In this document: positions 40,991 through 48,557 of the stretch, one piece after another
Numbering within the stretch: the first letter of the stretch is position 1
Layout: each line of letters begins with the position of its first letter
Assembly: GCF_001189245.1 (NCBI RefSeq)
Contig: NZ_LFIQ01000118.1
Coordinates: 148,181 to 196,737, forward strand
DNA length: 48,557 bases
Direction of reading: 5' to 3'
From: Bradyrhizobium pachyrhizi
GTDB taxonomy: Bacteria; Pseudomonadota; Alphaproteobacteria; Rhizobiales; Xanthobacteraceae
Translations under genes and position numbers: made by a program
The notes under the pieces: model-generated
Database searches by the model: none
What the model was told of the DNA's origin: nothing
Seen by the model: only the letters and a program-made list of their open reading frames with translations

Positions 40991-41200
40991 ATGCCATCGG
41001 TGAACCGCCGTGCGCCAAAAATTCTGAAGGAGTACGGCGAGGCGCAAGCCGAATTGATCGGCAAAGCCGTCGTCCTTACCGATGGAAAGGCGGGCACGAT
41101 CGAGTACGTTTGGCTGGACGAATTGCACGGGCTTCGGATTTCGATCAAAGGTCACGACGGAAGATGGCCGGTCTCAACCATCAAGATCACAGAGAATTAG
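40991..41200 (+). CDS. small conserved protein, PRC-barrel-like
   Basis: A 69-residue protein: 'MPSVNRRAPKILKEYGEAQA', 'LIGKAVVLTDGKAGTIEYVWLDELHGLRISIKGHDGRWPVSTIK' (quoted around 'VLTDGKAGTIEYVWLDE'). Beta-strand rich with the 'GK.V...DGKAGTVE.VWLDE.HGLR' pattern, which I recall from a small Bradyrhizobium family with a PRC-barrel-like feel. Function unknown. It appears intact amid decayed neighbours. Confidence 0.72.
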   Translation: MPSVNRRAPKILKEYGEAQAELIGKAVVLTDGKAGTIEYVWLDELHGLRISIKGHDGRWPVSTIKITEN

Positions 41201-41235
41201 ACCTTGCTCGGCCGCGCGCAGCACAGCGCGTCCTT

Positions 41236-41337
41236 TCAGATCAGTCCAATCAAGATGAAAAGAGCGATTTCGGCCAGGAAAGCGATGCTCATGATCGCGA
41301 CTGTAAGGAACACGTCGCTCGCCGAGACAAGGTTCAT
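41236..41337 (-). CDS. possible 33-residue membrane peptide
   Basis: A minus-strand frame beginning 'MNLVSASDVFLTVAIMSIAF' and ending in a hydrophobic 'EIALFILIGLI' forms one membrane helix with an inserted Glu. GAGG is 6 bases before the ATG. It may be a genuine micropeptide or chance. Confidence 0.35.
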   Translation of the reverse strand: MNLVSASDVFLTVAIMSIAFLAEIALFILIGLI

Positions 41338-41645
41338 GAATGCCTCGCATCTTGCGAAGCCCCAAGAGTAAATCATCTGGCCAGAAAATGTTTCGGTTCC
41401 AAACGCAGACGGCGCTAGATGCGAGCGGTGCTGACATCCGAGGCGGCCTGATAAAAGGTAAAGCCGCTTAGGGGCAAAAGCGCCAGTTTGAGCCTTAGCG
41501 GGCGACTTCCGGTCTTACGCCATGTTCGGACATGTCCCAGTGCCGCGCGAACTGACGCGAACAGCCAACAGACAGGATGCCCAACGAGGGCTGCTGCGCA
41601 TTTGGCGATGCATGTTGGTCTCTTGGTAACGCACGATCAGTTGCT

Positions 41646-41922
41646 CAAGAAGATCTGGATCGGACAACCGCGATCTTCGGTCTGTGGCCGACCCTGTTGC
41701 TCGCCGGCATCGTGGTCGCGGCGATCGGCAAAGGATTCATTGGCAGACGATGCGCTGGATGCAGCCGTTGCCCAAGCGCTGGTGGGTGGCGCTGTCCTCG
41801 CGCTGGTGGCGCACGCGATGATTCCGGTGGCGCTGGAGGGAGGCCCGCTGGTGGTGCTGTCGATGGTCGCCAGATTCCTGTTTGCACCATCTCGCACTCG
41901 CCGAGTCTTTCGTTTCAGTTGA
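41646..41922 (+). pseudogene. ZIP-family metal transporter remnant
   Basis: One frame gives 'FGLWPTLLLAGIVVAAIGKGF' and the next, after a frameshift near 41740, gives 'ADDALDAAVAQALVGGAVLALVAHAMIPVALEGGPLVVL'. The block '...GGA.L......MIP.A.E.GG' is typical of ZIP-like transporters, where His and Glu in that helix bind metal. Neither end of a normal transporter is present. The assignment is by pattern only. Confidence 0.5.
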
Positions 41923-41991
41923 CGAACGCAATAGTTTCATCCGGAATAGCCGCTGCCGGTATTGGCTTACACAACACTTTGGCGAAACCAA

Positions 41992-42237
41992 ATGATGCTT
42001 AGCGCAGACGTATCCAGCATGCTGGATCGCATTCTAGATGCAGCAACCGACAACCTCAGATTCGCGAAGATTCTTGTCCAGATGGGTCTCGATCCCAGTA
42101 GCGTAACCTGGAACGACATCTTCAGCCGCCTGCTGGAAATCTTTCTGCACAACATCACCCTGGCAAACATGTTCGCCCTGATCGGCGCGATCTTCTTTGT
42201 CGCCACCCTGCTGACGCACACCATGGTGCCGCTTTGA
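41992..42237 (+). CDS. small membrane protein, possibly a truncated N-terminal domain
   Basis: An 81-residue product with an amphipathic start ('LSADVSSMLDRILDAATDN'), 'MGLDPSSVTWNDIFSRLLEIFLH' and one strong membrane helix 'TLANMFALIGAIFFVATLLTH', ending 'TMVPL'. I recall longer Bradyrhizobium proteins with this beginning and two or three further helices, so the stop after 'MVPL' may be a truncation. No ribosome site stands out. Confidence 0.5.
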   Translation: MMLSADVSSMLDRILDAATDNLRFAKILVQMGLDPSSVTWNDIFSRLLEIFLHNITLANMFALIGAIFFVATLLTHTMVPL

Positions 42238-42543
42238 CCAGGCAGCGCCTATTGGAAAATCTCGCGCGGGCCGAAGCCATCATCGCGCAGAACAAGATCG
42301 CGGTGCCGACGGCCTCCGCGAGCTGACGGTGGTGCGGCTCGATAGATCCCGGCGCCTTCCGCAAAAGCTGGACCAAGCGAACCGCTCTTCCGAGCAATGG
42401 CAATCTTTGCCTTCCTCCGCTCGGCAAGCTTCGTACCTCAGGCCTTGCGGTGGAACAATTTCTTGGTCCGATAGAGCGGAACTGCCTCAAAGAGGTAAGT
42501 TCGTAGAATCCTGCCCTCGCTTGAGATCGCTTCCCGGGGTGTG
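42238..42543. other. intergenic region, no feature seen
   Basis: About 306 bases; no gene, repeat or terminator can be supported. It separates the region of decayed small genes from the redox module. Confidence 0.35.
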
Positions 42544-42948
42544 TCAGGCGTCGGCGATCAGTGAGGCGATGTCCTCGAGCGGACGCCGGCTGAAGTCCTT
42601 CGCGAGTTCGCCTATGATCTTGCCTATCAGGTCGCGGTGGTAGTGCTTGCGCATCTCTCCCAGGGTCCTGGGATCTGACACAACGACCAAGTGTTCTATG
42701 GTCCCGTCGAGGCTGAGCTTGTTCAGGAACGTGGCCGTCGCTGCCGCGAAGTCGTCCTCGACGAGCCGCCTGCCATCGGGGTTGGCGGAGCTGCTGCGAT
42801 GTCGCGCGCCCGAACCTGAGCGGGCGGGCGCAGGCGGAGCCGCCGTGATCTCGACCAGGTGAACCCCAGGCTTCACGCCCGTATTGTGGAACAGTCGCAT
42901 TGTCTCGCCGTCAGCGACGGCTACTGTCGTACCGGTAGGTAAAATCAT
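42544..42948 (-). CDS. host-attachment family protein
   Basis: A 134-residue cytoplasmic protein of the 'required for attachment to host cells' family first linked to plant attachment in Agrobacterium. Pattern: 'ILPTGTTVAVADGETMRLFHNTG', 'SSSANPDGRRLVEDDFAAATATFLNKL', 'IEHLVVVSDPRTLGEMRKHYHRDL' and 'IGELAKDFSRRPLEDIASLI'. The biochemical role is unclear; the fold recalls eRF1-like/BaeRF proteins. The ATG at 42948 has GGAGGG upstream. It lies downstream of, and in the same orientation as, the histidine kinase gene, with 187 bases between. Confidence 0.85.
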   Translation of the reverse strand: MILPTGTTVAVADGETMRLFHNTGVKPGVHLVEITAAPPAPARSGSGARHRSSSANPDGRRLVEDDFAAATATFLNKLSLDGTIEHLVVVSDPRTLGEMRKHYHRDLIGKIIGELAKDFSRRPLEDIASLIADA

Positions 42949-43135
42949 CGAAAGCCCTCCGTTCAGGATCTGCATAAAGGCCGGCGGGCTATGATACTTG
43001 CATGCCAGCGCTCTACGGCGCCTCTTCGATCAGTTCCTGGCCCGAAGCTCCCCAGAGCAGGGCAGTCCCGACGGCGACCGAAAGAATCGAGGCGGCCGGG
43101 CGGGATCATGAACCGGTCTCCAGGTATTTGCGCCG

Positions 43136-44203
43136 CTACAACATCGGCGCCGCCGTCGCTGGGCTTACGATGTGGAATACGCCGCCGTCGTGTGACCGCG
43201 TGTACGCGATCTCCGTGTCGACGATACTGCTGGAGAGCCTCGCCGCGTGCACGCGCGGGAGGAAGAGGCGCACTAGCGTGCCGGCACCCCGCTCACTCTC
43301 TATAAAGACCGCGCCGCCTCGTCCCTCAGCAAAGCGCTGGACCTGGGGGAGCCCGAGGCCGGTGCCACTGCCCGCGGCCTTTGTTGTGAAGTATGCGGTG
43401 AAGGCCTGCGAGAGGAACTCCTCGGTCATGCCCTCTCCGTCGTCGGCGACGATGATCTCGACGAACTCCCGGGCCGCGCCAGCGCGAGACTCGACGTTTC
43501 GCGCCGCGACGGTGATCGCGCCGCCGTTCGGCATAGCATCGGCCGAATTTCGGCAGAGGTTCAACAAGGCGAAGTACAACTCTTCTGGGTCGGCATTGAA
43601 GGCCCATAAGTCAGAGGCGATCTCGGTGTTGATCGTGATGTCCGGACGCAACGCCCGGTCAAGCGAGGCCGCCATTGCTGCGAGGCGATTGCCTTCGACA
43701 GGTCCGTCAATCGAGTTGGGGCCCGGTCGCGCAGCGTCGAGGAGCTGCCGGTTGAGTAACGCGCCTCGCGCGATCGCCTCCTGCATTCTGCCGATGATGG
43801 CCTTTCGCCGCGCGGCATCGTTCTGGCGCTCGAGCAGCCATAGGCTGCCGTCGATTACGGCGAGAAGGTTGTTAATGTCGTGGGTGACCAGCTGCGCCAT
43901 GTCCGCTAACGCTTTCACCGTCTCCCGCCTGCGCGGGGCGACCGAGCCACGCGTGTCGGACCGCGCGTCGGTGCGGCACAAAATCCCCGAGACCTCGCCG
44001 TTGGGCCCGACAAGCGGGATCTCCACGCACCTGGGCGCAATGAGGCCGTTGCCGCGATCGCAGGCGCCCCGCACCCTTGCGCTGAACGCATGCCGCACGC
44101 CAAGCGCGACGCCGGCGCTGTCCACGAGCACGACGACATCCTCCGGCGGTGGATCTTCGACAGAGCCGGGTAATGAAACGCCGATTGTCTTTTTGATCTG
44201 CAT
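43136..44203 (-). CDS. sensor histidine kinase (cytoplasmic, orphan)
   Basis: A 355-residue kinase. Residues 20-85 look like a small PAS-like sensor ('VVVLVDSAGVALGVRHAF', 'EIPLVGPNGEVSGILCRTD'). The phospho-acceptor box is 'LADMAQLVTHDINNLLAVI' (His 108). The ATPase shows 'NLCRNSADAMPNGG', 'DDGEGM', 'FTTKAAGSGTGLGLPQVQRF'. No membrane helix is present and no response regulator gene is adjacent. The ATG at 44203 has GGAGG upstream; the frame continues to 44407 without protein-like composition. It is divergent from the cupin gene across about 400 bases. Confidence 0.88.
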   Translation of the reverse strand: MQIKKTIGVSLPGSVEDPPPEDVVVLVDSAGVALGVRHAFSARVRGACDRGNGLIAPRCVEIPLVGPNGEVSGILCRTDARSDTRGSVAPRRRETVKALADMAQLVTHDINNLLAVIDGSLWLLERQNDAARRKAIIGRMQEAIARGALLNRQLLDAARPGPNSIDGPVEGNRLAAMAASLDRALRPDITINTEIASDLWAFNADPEELYFALLNLCRNSADAMPNGGAITVAARNVESRAGAAREFVEIIVADDGEGMTEEFLSQAFTAYFTTKAAGSGTGLGLPQVQRFAEGRGGAVFIESERGAGTLVRLFLPRVHAARLSSSIVDTEIAYTRSHDGGVFHIVSPATAAPML

Positions 44204-44606
44204 ATCGGGCCTCCTCACCTGCGATCGTTCAACGGAACGCCGACTTCGGCCTGGACACGAGAGCGGGCGACACAGGTCGAAGATTGAGTCCATGACGGTC
44301 GAAAGGAAAATCACCTCTCGCCATGGAGTCGATAGCCGGTCGTTATCGGGAATGGCCGAGAGACGCTTGGCACCGCTGCGGAGGCCGTGCGGTGCTTCCG
44401 CCTGCAAGCACTCGCCCGAGCGGAACTCTCGGCGATCGAGAAGAGATGTTCACGTGCCTACGGCTATCATAACGCGTGGCTATCGACTTCATGGCGTGAC
44501 GTCATTTCCCATTCGCCGCGCGCAATCCCATTCTGACGAGCGTGAGTGGCAACCTTTCGCCGCCGCTCCGACACCCGAACAAGGGTCCACGATCAGGAGG
44601 CTACCA
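44204..44606. promoter_or_regulatory. divergent intergenic region between kinase and cupin genes
   Basis: This 403-base region must carry the promoters of the kinase (minus) and the cupin (plus). An 8-bp palindrome TGACGTCA at 44497-44504 is the only notable site. No small gene is supported. Confidence 0.35.
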
Positions 44607-45020
44607 ATGTCAGTGAAGCAACCGGTTCTTACGCCGCCCCAAGGCGGCGAGACGGTGACCTCGAGCGGAGGTTCGAACGTCGAGATGAAAGTGGAGAGCA
44701 GCCAGACCGGAGGCGAGTATGGCGCTGTGCTGTGGACGGTGCGGGCCGGCGAGGAGCCGCCGCTGCACACCCACTCGCGCGAGGACGAGCTGCTCTACGT
44801 GGTGCAGGGGCAGCTCATCGCGCGGGTCGGCGATGCCCGCGTCGAGGTGGGGCCGGGCGCCTACGCGGCTCTTCCCCGCGGGGTACCGCATACGATCGAG
44901 GTGGTCGGCGACCAGGCGACCCTGCTGCTCAGCTTCGTGCCGGGTGGGCTGGAGCGCTTCTTGGTCCCCCGGAAAGGCGAGGAGCCCGATCCGGCCGCTT
45001 TCGGCCTGACGTTCCCTTAG
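44607..45020 (+). CDS. cupin-domain protein
   Basis: A 137-residue single-domain cupin. Motif 1 is 'PPLHTHSREDELLYVVQGQL' with the metal ligands His, His and Glu; motif 2 is 'GAYAALPRGVPHTIEV' with the third His. It resembles quercetin-dioxygenase-like small cupins but may be an enzyme or a ligand-binding regulator. It has no signal peptide. AGGAGG precedes the ATG. It is the first of four plus-strand genes that seem to form a redox module; 196 bases separate it from the molybdoenzyme gene. Confidence 0.88.
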   Translation: MSVKQPVLTPPQGGETVTSSGGSNVEMKVESSQTGGEYGAVLWTVRAGEEPPLHTHSREDELLYVVQGQLIARVGDARVEVGPGAYAALPRGVPHTIEVVGDQATLLLSFVPGGLERFLVPRKGEEPDPAAFGLTFP

Positions 45021-45216
45021 GGCCGGGCAGCGTGCGTGAACGTGCGCCCGCTCGGGCCTGAGTGCCGGCCGCGCGCGACCGGGCCAGATGATTGGCTCCA
45101 CGCGCCGGGCGGGCGCGCCTAACTGCCTCCCGGCTTGACGCCAACTAGCGCACCGCTGCGGTCGTGGTGGGTGCGCCAACCTAAGCTCCTTTCACCGCCG
45201 ACGGAGGAAATCCGCT

Positions 45217-45822
45217 ATGGTCACTCGCGGTTTCACAGGCCGCCAATCCGGATCAGAACCATCGCACCGGATTCCCCCGGGACAGCACCTCGTCGACAAT
45301 TTTCCGGTGCTTACAGCCGGTCCCACGCCGCGAATCGAGCCCGCGGACTGGACTTTCACGCTCAAGGTCGGACCTCGTCCGGTCAAAGAGTGGAGTTGGT
45401 CGGAGTTCAACTCGCTCCCGCGAACCAAGATGACGCGAGACATCCACTGCGTGACCTCGTGGTCAAAGTTTAACACCGCCTGGGAAGGCGTGGCCGTCGA
45501 CGACATCCTCGCCGACGCTGGCCTTAGCGCACCCACTCCATTTGCGCTCGCACATTGCTACGACGGATATTCCACCAACGTGCCACTCGCCGACCTCGCG
45601 ATGGGGAAGGCGATGGTCGCGCTCAAGTACGAGGGCCAGCCGCTGCCGCGCGACCACGGGGGGCCGGCGCGCCTGCTCGTGCCGCATCTCTACTTCTGGA
45701 AGTCGGCGAAGTGGGTGAACGGGCTTCAGTTCACGGAGCGCGACGAGGCCGGTTTCTGGGAGCTGCGCGGGTACCATATGTACGGTGATCCGTGGAATGA
45801 GCAGCGATACACGAATGACTGA
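45217..45822 (+). CDS. sulfite-oxidase-like molybdopterin oxidoreductase (YuiH-type)
   Basis: A 201-residue protein made up of the molybdopterin-binding domain only. The cofactor cysteine lies in 'TRDIHCVTSWSKF' (Cys 78), preceded by 'WTFTLKVG' and 'WSWSEFNSLP'; further family blocks are 'GVAVDDILADAGL', 'HCYDGYSTNVPLADL', 'LPRDHGGPARLLVPHLYFWKSAKWV' and the end 'FWELRGYHMYGDPWNEQRY'. The dimerisation domain of true sulfite oxidases and any signal peptide are absent, so it is a short cytoplasmic member. GGAGG lies upstream of the ATG. Its end overlaps the flavin reductase gene. The substrate is unknown. Confidence 0.9.
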   Translation: MVTRGFTGRQSGSEPSHRIPPGQHLVDNFPVLTAGPTPRIEPADWTFTLKVGPRPVKEWSWSEFNSLPRTKMTRDIHCVTSWSKFNTAWEGVAVDDILADAGLSAPTPFALAHCYDGYSTNVPLADLAMGKAMVALKYEGQPLPRDHGGPARLLVPHLYFWKSAKWVNGLQFTERDEAGFWELRGYHMYGDPWNEQRYTND

Positions 45823-46561
45823 AGCGATTGTCGCAACCGCGCGATGGCAGAGCTGTGCGATTGTCGAGGTCGCAACGAGAACGCCGGCTATCAAGAGCTT
45901 CTTTCTCCGCCTCTCCGAACCGTTCGACTACACGGCGGGACAGCACGTTGACGTGCGGCTGACCGCGCCCAACGGCTACAATGTCATGCGCAGCTACTCG
46001 ATCGCCTCGGCCCCGAGTGATTCCAAGGTGATTGAGCTGGCGATCGAGCGCCTTTCGGACGGTGAGGTGTCCCCGTTCTTCCACGACGTCGCCCAAGCAG
46101 GCGACACGATCGAGCTTCGCGGCCCGCTTGGCGGACACTTTCTCTGGCCGAGGCCTGCCAACAAACCAGTGCTCTTGATCGGCGCCGGCTCCGGAGTCGC
46201 GCCGCTTATGGCGATGATCCGGCATCGGAAGGCCAGCGGAGAGCCAGTGCCTGTCGCGCTGTTGCTCTCCTCCAGGACCTGGGGTGACGTTCTGTTCAGG
46301 GATGAACTCCTCGGGCTCGAGAGGTCGCTTCCCGATTTCGCACTCGCCTTGGCTCTGACACGCGAGCCGGCGATGCGCCGCACCGACTTCAGCAGGCGGA
46401 TCGACTGCAGGATGGTCGCCGACGTCGCGGGGCGGCTGCCTTCGTTTCCCGGCTGCGCCTTGGTGTGCGGGTCGAACGCCTTCGCCGACATCGCGGCGGA
46501 CGCCGCGCTCGCTTTGGGACTGGAAGCCGGGGCGATCAAGACCGAACGCTACGGCGCTTGA
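45797..46561 (+). CDS. FNR-type FAD/NAD(P)H oxidoreductase
   Basis: A flavoprotein reductase of about 254 residues. FAD binding: 'RSYSIASAPSD'; pyridine nucleotide binding: 'VLLIGAGSGVAPLMAM' and the later 'CALVCGSNAFADIAADAAL'. No 2Fe-2S domain is attached, so it would pass electrons from NAD(P)H via FAD directly or through a small carrier. The gene overlaps the molybdoenzyme gene by 8 bases if it starts at ATG 45815 or by 26 bases if at ATG 45797; either implies translational coupling. The two proteins probably form an electron-transfer pair in the cytoplasm. Confidence 0.88.
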   Translation: MSSDTRMTEAIVATARWQSCAIVEVATRTPAIKSFFLRLSEPFDYTAGQHVDVRLTAPNGYNVMRSYSIASAPSDSKVIELAIERLSDGEVSPFFHDVAQAGDTIELRGPLGGHFLWPRPANKPVLLIGAGSGVAPLMAMIRHRKASGEPVPVALLLSSRTWGDVLFRDELLGLERSLPDFALALALTREPAMRRTDFSRRIDCRMVADVAGRLPSFPGCALVCGSNAFADIAADAALALGLEAGAIKTERYGA

Positions 46562-46732
46562 GAGACGAGAGGATAGTTTCCGCAAACGCCAGATTCTCCA
46601 GCGCGGCCTGCGGCGATCGCGGTCGTGCCGGATAAGGATACGCAGCAGTGAACGAAACGGGAGCCATCCGAATGCTGTCTAAGACGATCGATGTCGACGG
46701 CTCGAGGATCTCCTGCTGTGAAGGCGGCGCGC

Positions 46733-47476
46733 ATGGCGGGGGCACTCCGACATCGAGATCGTCGCAGCACTCCAGACGAGGGATACAGCCTGTTTTCAGT
46801 GATTTTCGAAGTCTTCCCCCATAAAGAGAACTGGGATGACTACCTCGACAACGCCAAAATGTTGCGACCTGAGCTGGAACAGGTCGAAGGCTTCGTCGAT
46901 AACATCCGCTACAAGAGCCTGACCCGCGAGGGCTGGATCCTTTCGCTTTCGAACTGGCGGGACGAGAAGTCGCTCGTCCGCTGGCGCACCCGCATGCGCC
47001 ACCACGAGGTCCAGCAGAAGGGCCGCGACGAAATCCTCGCGGACTACCACCTCCGTGTAGGCCAGATCACTGCCGACAATCAGGTGCCTGCGGGGTACGC
47101 CCTTGCGGAGCAGCGGCTCGACGAGACCGAAGTGGGCGAGGGAACGACGGTCACGTTGATCAACGCGACGCGCCCCGCGGAGTGGAAGCAGACTGACAAC
47201 CCGTACGACTGCGCCGAGTGGCTCGGACTGAACCCTTGGGCCGCCGACTGCACGTCTTGGGACATCTTCGACGCAGTGCTCACGCCCGGTGACCTGATTC
47301 TGCTCATATCCTGGAAGGACGCCGCTGCGGCGCAGGCCTACGAGGACGCTTCCGCGCCGAATGACAAGGCGAGGGTCCGGAAAGTGCGGATCGTGCGCGA
47401 CTACGGGAAATACGACCGTCGCGAGGCGCCTCAATACTACGCAGATGCGAAGGGCGGCGAGACCCTCCACGCCTGA
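46733..47476 (+). CDS. ABM-like (antibiotic biosynthesis monooxygenase) two-domain protein
   Basis: A protein of about 247 residues with two dimeric alpha-beta-barrel (ABM-like) halves. The first half shows 'SVIFEVFPHKENWDDYLDNAKMLRPELEQVEGFVDN', 'REGWILSLSNWRDEKSLVRWR' and 'HHEVQQKGRDEIL'; the second shows 'TTVTLINATRP', 'FDAVLTPGDLILLISWKD' and 'VRIVRDYGKYDRREAPQYY'. Such proteins are small-molecule monooxygenases or sensors. The start is unsure: ATG 46733 has AAGGCGG upstream, while a GTG at 46799 would begin directly at the first strand. It follows the reductase gene by 171 bases. Confidence 0.75.
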   Translation: MAGALRHRDRRSTPDEGYSLFSVIFEVFPHKENWDDYLDNAKMLRPELEQVEGFVDNIRYKSLTREGWILSLSNWRDEKSLVRWRTRMRHHEVQQKGRDEILADYHLRVGQITADNQVPAGYALAEQRLDETEVGEGTTVTLINATRPAEWKQTDNPYDCAEWLGLNPWAADCTSWDIFDAVLTPGDLILLISWKDAAAAQAYEDASAPNDKARVRKVRIVRDYGKYDRREAPQYYADAKGGETLHA

Positions 47477-47819
47477 CGCCGATCCCGATTATTCGCCCAG
47501 ACATACTGATGGTTGACGAATTGTCGTTGGCGCTTCCTCCGCTTGTTGCCGAATGATTGATCTCTGCGCTGACGATCATGCCTTGGGATCGCATACACGC
47601 GGCGCGGTGGCCGGTCCGGTTATCGCCTACCGCGCAGCGCGCTGGCCCGGCTCTCAGAAGTTCCTGAAAGCGTGTCCGTGCGTCCAAATCAATAGGCCGA
47701 ACCGTTCCAACGTGCGCACGCAAGTTGCATCTACGCCACATGATTGCGACGTGCCCGTCACGTCGTCGAGTGCGAAGGCTCGTCAGTCTCGACGGCCGCA
47801 CTTTGACGGAGAACAACCC
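47477..47819. other. intergenic region upstream of LysR gene
   Basis: A 343-base region with no gene. It presumably contains the LysR promoter; no clear inverted LysR box could be singled out. Confidence 0.35.
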
Positions 47820-48557
47820 ATGGAGCTTCATCAAGTTCGCTACTTCCTCGCCGTGGCGTCCACGCTCAACTTCACCCGCGCGGCCGAGCAGTGCAATGTC
47901 ACGCAGCCCGCCCTGACCAAGGGGGTGCAGAAGCTCGAGCAGGAGCTCGGCGGCCAGTTGATCTACCGCGAACGCCAGCTGACGCAACTTACCGACCTTG
48001 GAAAGGAAGTCCTTCCGATGCTGGAGCGCACACTGGCCTCAGCAGAGGCCGTGCGTCGCCGAGCTCAGGAGTTCCAACGCAAGGAGGTCGCGCCACTGAA
48101 GATCGGTCTCGCCCCTTCCATCTCGGCGTCGCTCGTCCTCGATCCGATCGCGGAGATCGCAAAGTTCGTCCCTGGACTTCACGTCGAGCTGCGCGAGGGC
48201 GCGGCGGGGGAGCTCGTCGACCTCTTGCTTGAGGGCGAGATCAACGCCGCAATGGTTGGCGACGTGCAGGACGTGCCCGCCCGCATCGACGACTGGTCGC
48301 TGTTCGAGGAGCACTACGTCGCAGTTCTCGCGCCGACACACCGCCTCGCAAACCGTCCCTCGATCGGCATCGACGACCTCCGTGAGACCATCTTGCTGGA
48401 ACGCGCCGAATGCGACGTTGCCCCAAAGATCCAGAAGTCGTATTTCCCCGAGAAACCGCCCCAACTCGGCCACTGCAGCGGCCACGACTTGCACCTGCAG
48501 CACATGGCCGCCGCCGGCTTCGGCGTAATACTCGCGCCCGAGCACATGCCGCGCCTT
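47820..48557 (+). CDS. LysR-family transcriptional regulator (cut by window end)
   Basis: The first 246 residues of a LysR regulator; the stop lies beyond the window, with about 50 residues missing. The winged helix-turn-helix is 'MELHQVRYFLAVASTLNFTR', 'AAEQCNVTQPALTKGVQKLEQELGGQLIYRE' (standard LysR spacing), followed by the linker helix and a periplasmic-binding-like effector domain ('LKIGLAPSISASLVLDPIAEI', 'EGEINAAMVGD'). ACGGAG precedes the ATG at 47820. LysR proteins often control adjacent genes, so it may regulate the upstream redox module or genes beyond the window. Confidence 0.9.
   Translation, partial: MELHQVRYFLAVASTLNFTRAAEQCNVTQPALTKGVQKLEQELGGQLIYRERQLTQLTDLGKEVLPMLERTLASAEAVRRRAQEFQRKEVAPLKIGLAPSISASLVLDPIAEIAKFVPGLHVELREGAAGELVDLLLEGEINAAMVGDVQDVPARIDDWSLFEEHYVAVLAPTHRLANRPSIGIDDLRETILLERAECDVAPKIQKSYFPEKPPQLGHCSGHDLHLQHMAAAGFGVILAPEHMPRL

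Noticed and set aside
44497..44504. TGACGTCA palindrome as a regulator site
   Set aside because: Eight bases is too short to claim an operator; only one copy is seen and no matching regulator is known here.
43002..44606. Long upstream extension of the cupin reading frame
   Set aside because: It is antisense to the histidine kinase and the cupin has its own ribosome site at 44607; a fusion is not credible.

Overview
The window looks like a chromosomal segment of a high-GC alphaproteobacterium, most likely Bradyrhizobium or a close relative in the Nitrobacteraceae. This rests on Omp25/RopB-like barrels with an 'AADLP' mature start, an NdvA-like glucan exporter, a host-attachment-family protein, several small protein families I associate with Bradyrhizobium, and short dispersed palindromic repeats typical of these genomes. 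It is an inference from memory of families, not a database result.

Positions 1-20.6 kb read as core genome. On the minus strand lie an ABC exporter of the NdvA type, a D-alanyl-D-alanine carboxypeptidase with a long Lys/Ala/Pro tail, a long-chain acyl-CoA ligase and a DUF924 protein. Then come a NitT/TauT-like binding protein, a Gly/Tyr-rich secreted protein, a HisE-like protein, a YqaA/DedA-like membrane protein, a nitronate monooxygenase, a double-hotdog thioesterase, a hybrid histidine kinase, a second acyl-CoA ligase divergent from a second nitronate-monooxygenase-like protein, an O-methyltransferase divergent from a TetR regulator over a perfect palindrome, and a small secreted cysteine-hydrolase-like protein. 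Several dispersed inverted repeats sit between these genes.

Positions 20.65-42.5 kb are accessory and partly decayed. A broken tyrosine integrase ends next to a sequence resembling a tRNA-Ser 3' end, and a near-identical copy of that sequence occurs 13.5 kb downstream. The interval between them carries envelope and periplasmic genes (DUF2721, DUF992, an outer-membrane protein, two Omp25-like barrels, an HdeA-like chaperone, DUF1254/1214, an orphan HlyD-type fusion protein, small secreted proteins) and three AraC-type regulators, two of them only DNA-binding domains. From 35.3 to 42.3 kb there is a run of very small genes and pseudogenes (TPR/cyclase remnant, DUF6894 with a stop at codon 2, a frameshifted CxxC protein, a ZIP-like remnant) around one complete TsdA-like dihaem cytochrome.

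Positions 42.5-48.6 kb form a compact, more GC-rich module: a host-attachment-family protein and an orphan histidine kinase on the minus strand, then on the plus strand a cupin, a sulfite-oxidase-like molybdoenzyme overlapping an FNR-type flavin reductase, a two-domain ABM-like protein and a LysR regulator cut by the window end. The Mo-enzyme/reductase pair is the best candidate for a functional system of unknown substrate. No tRNA, rRNA or CRISPR array is visible.
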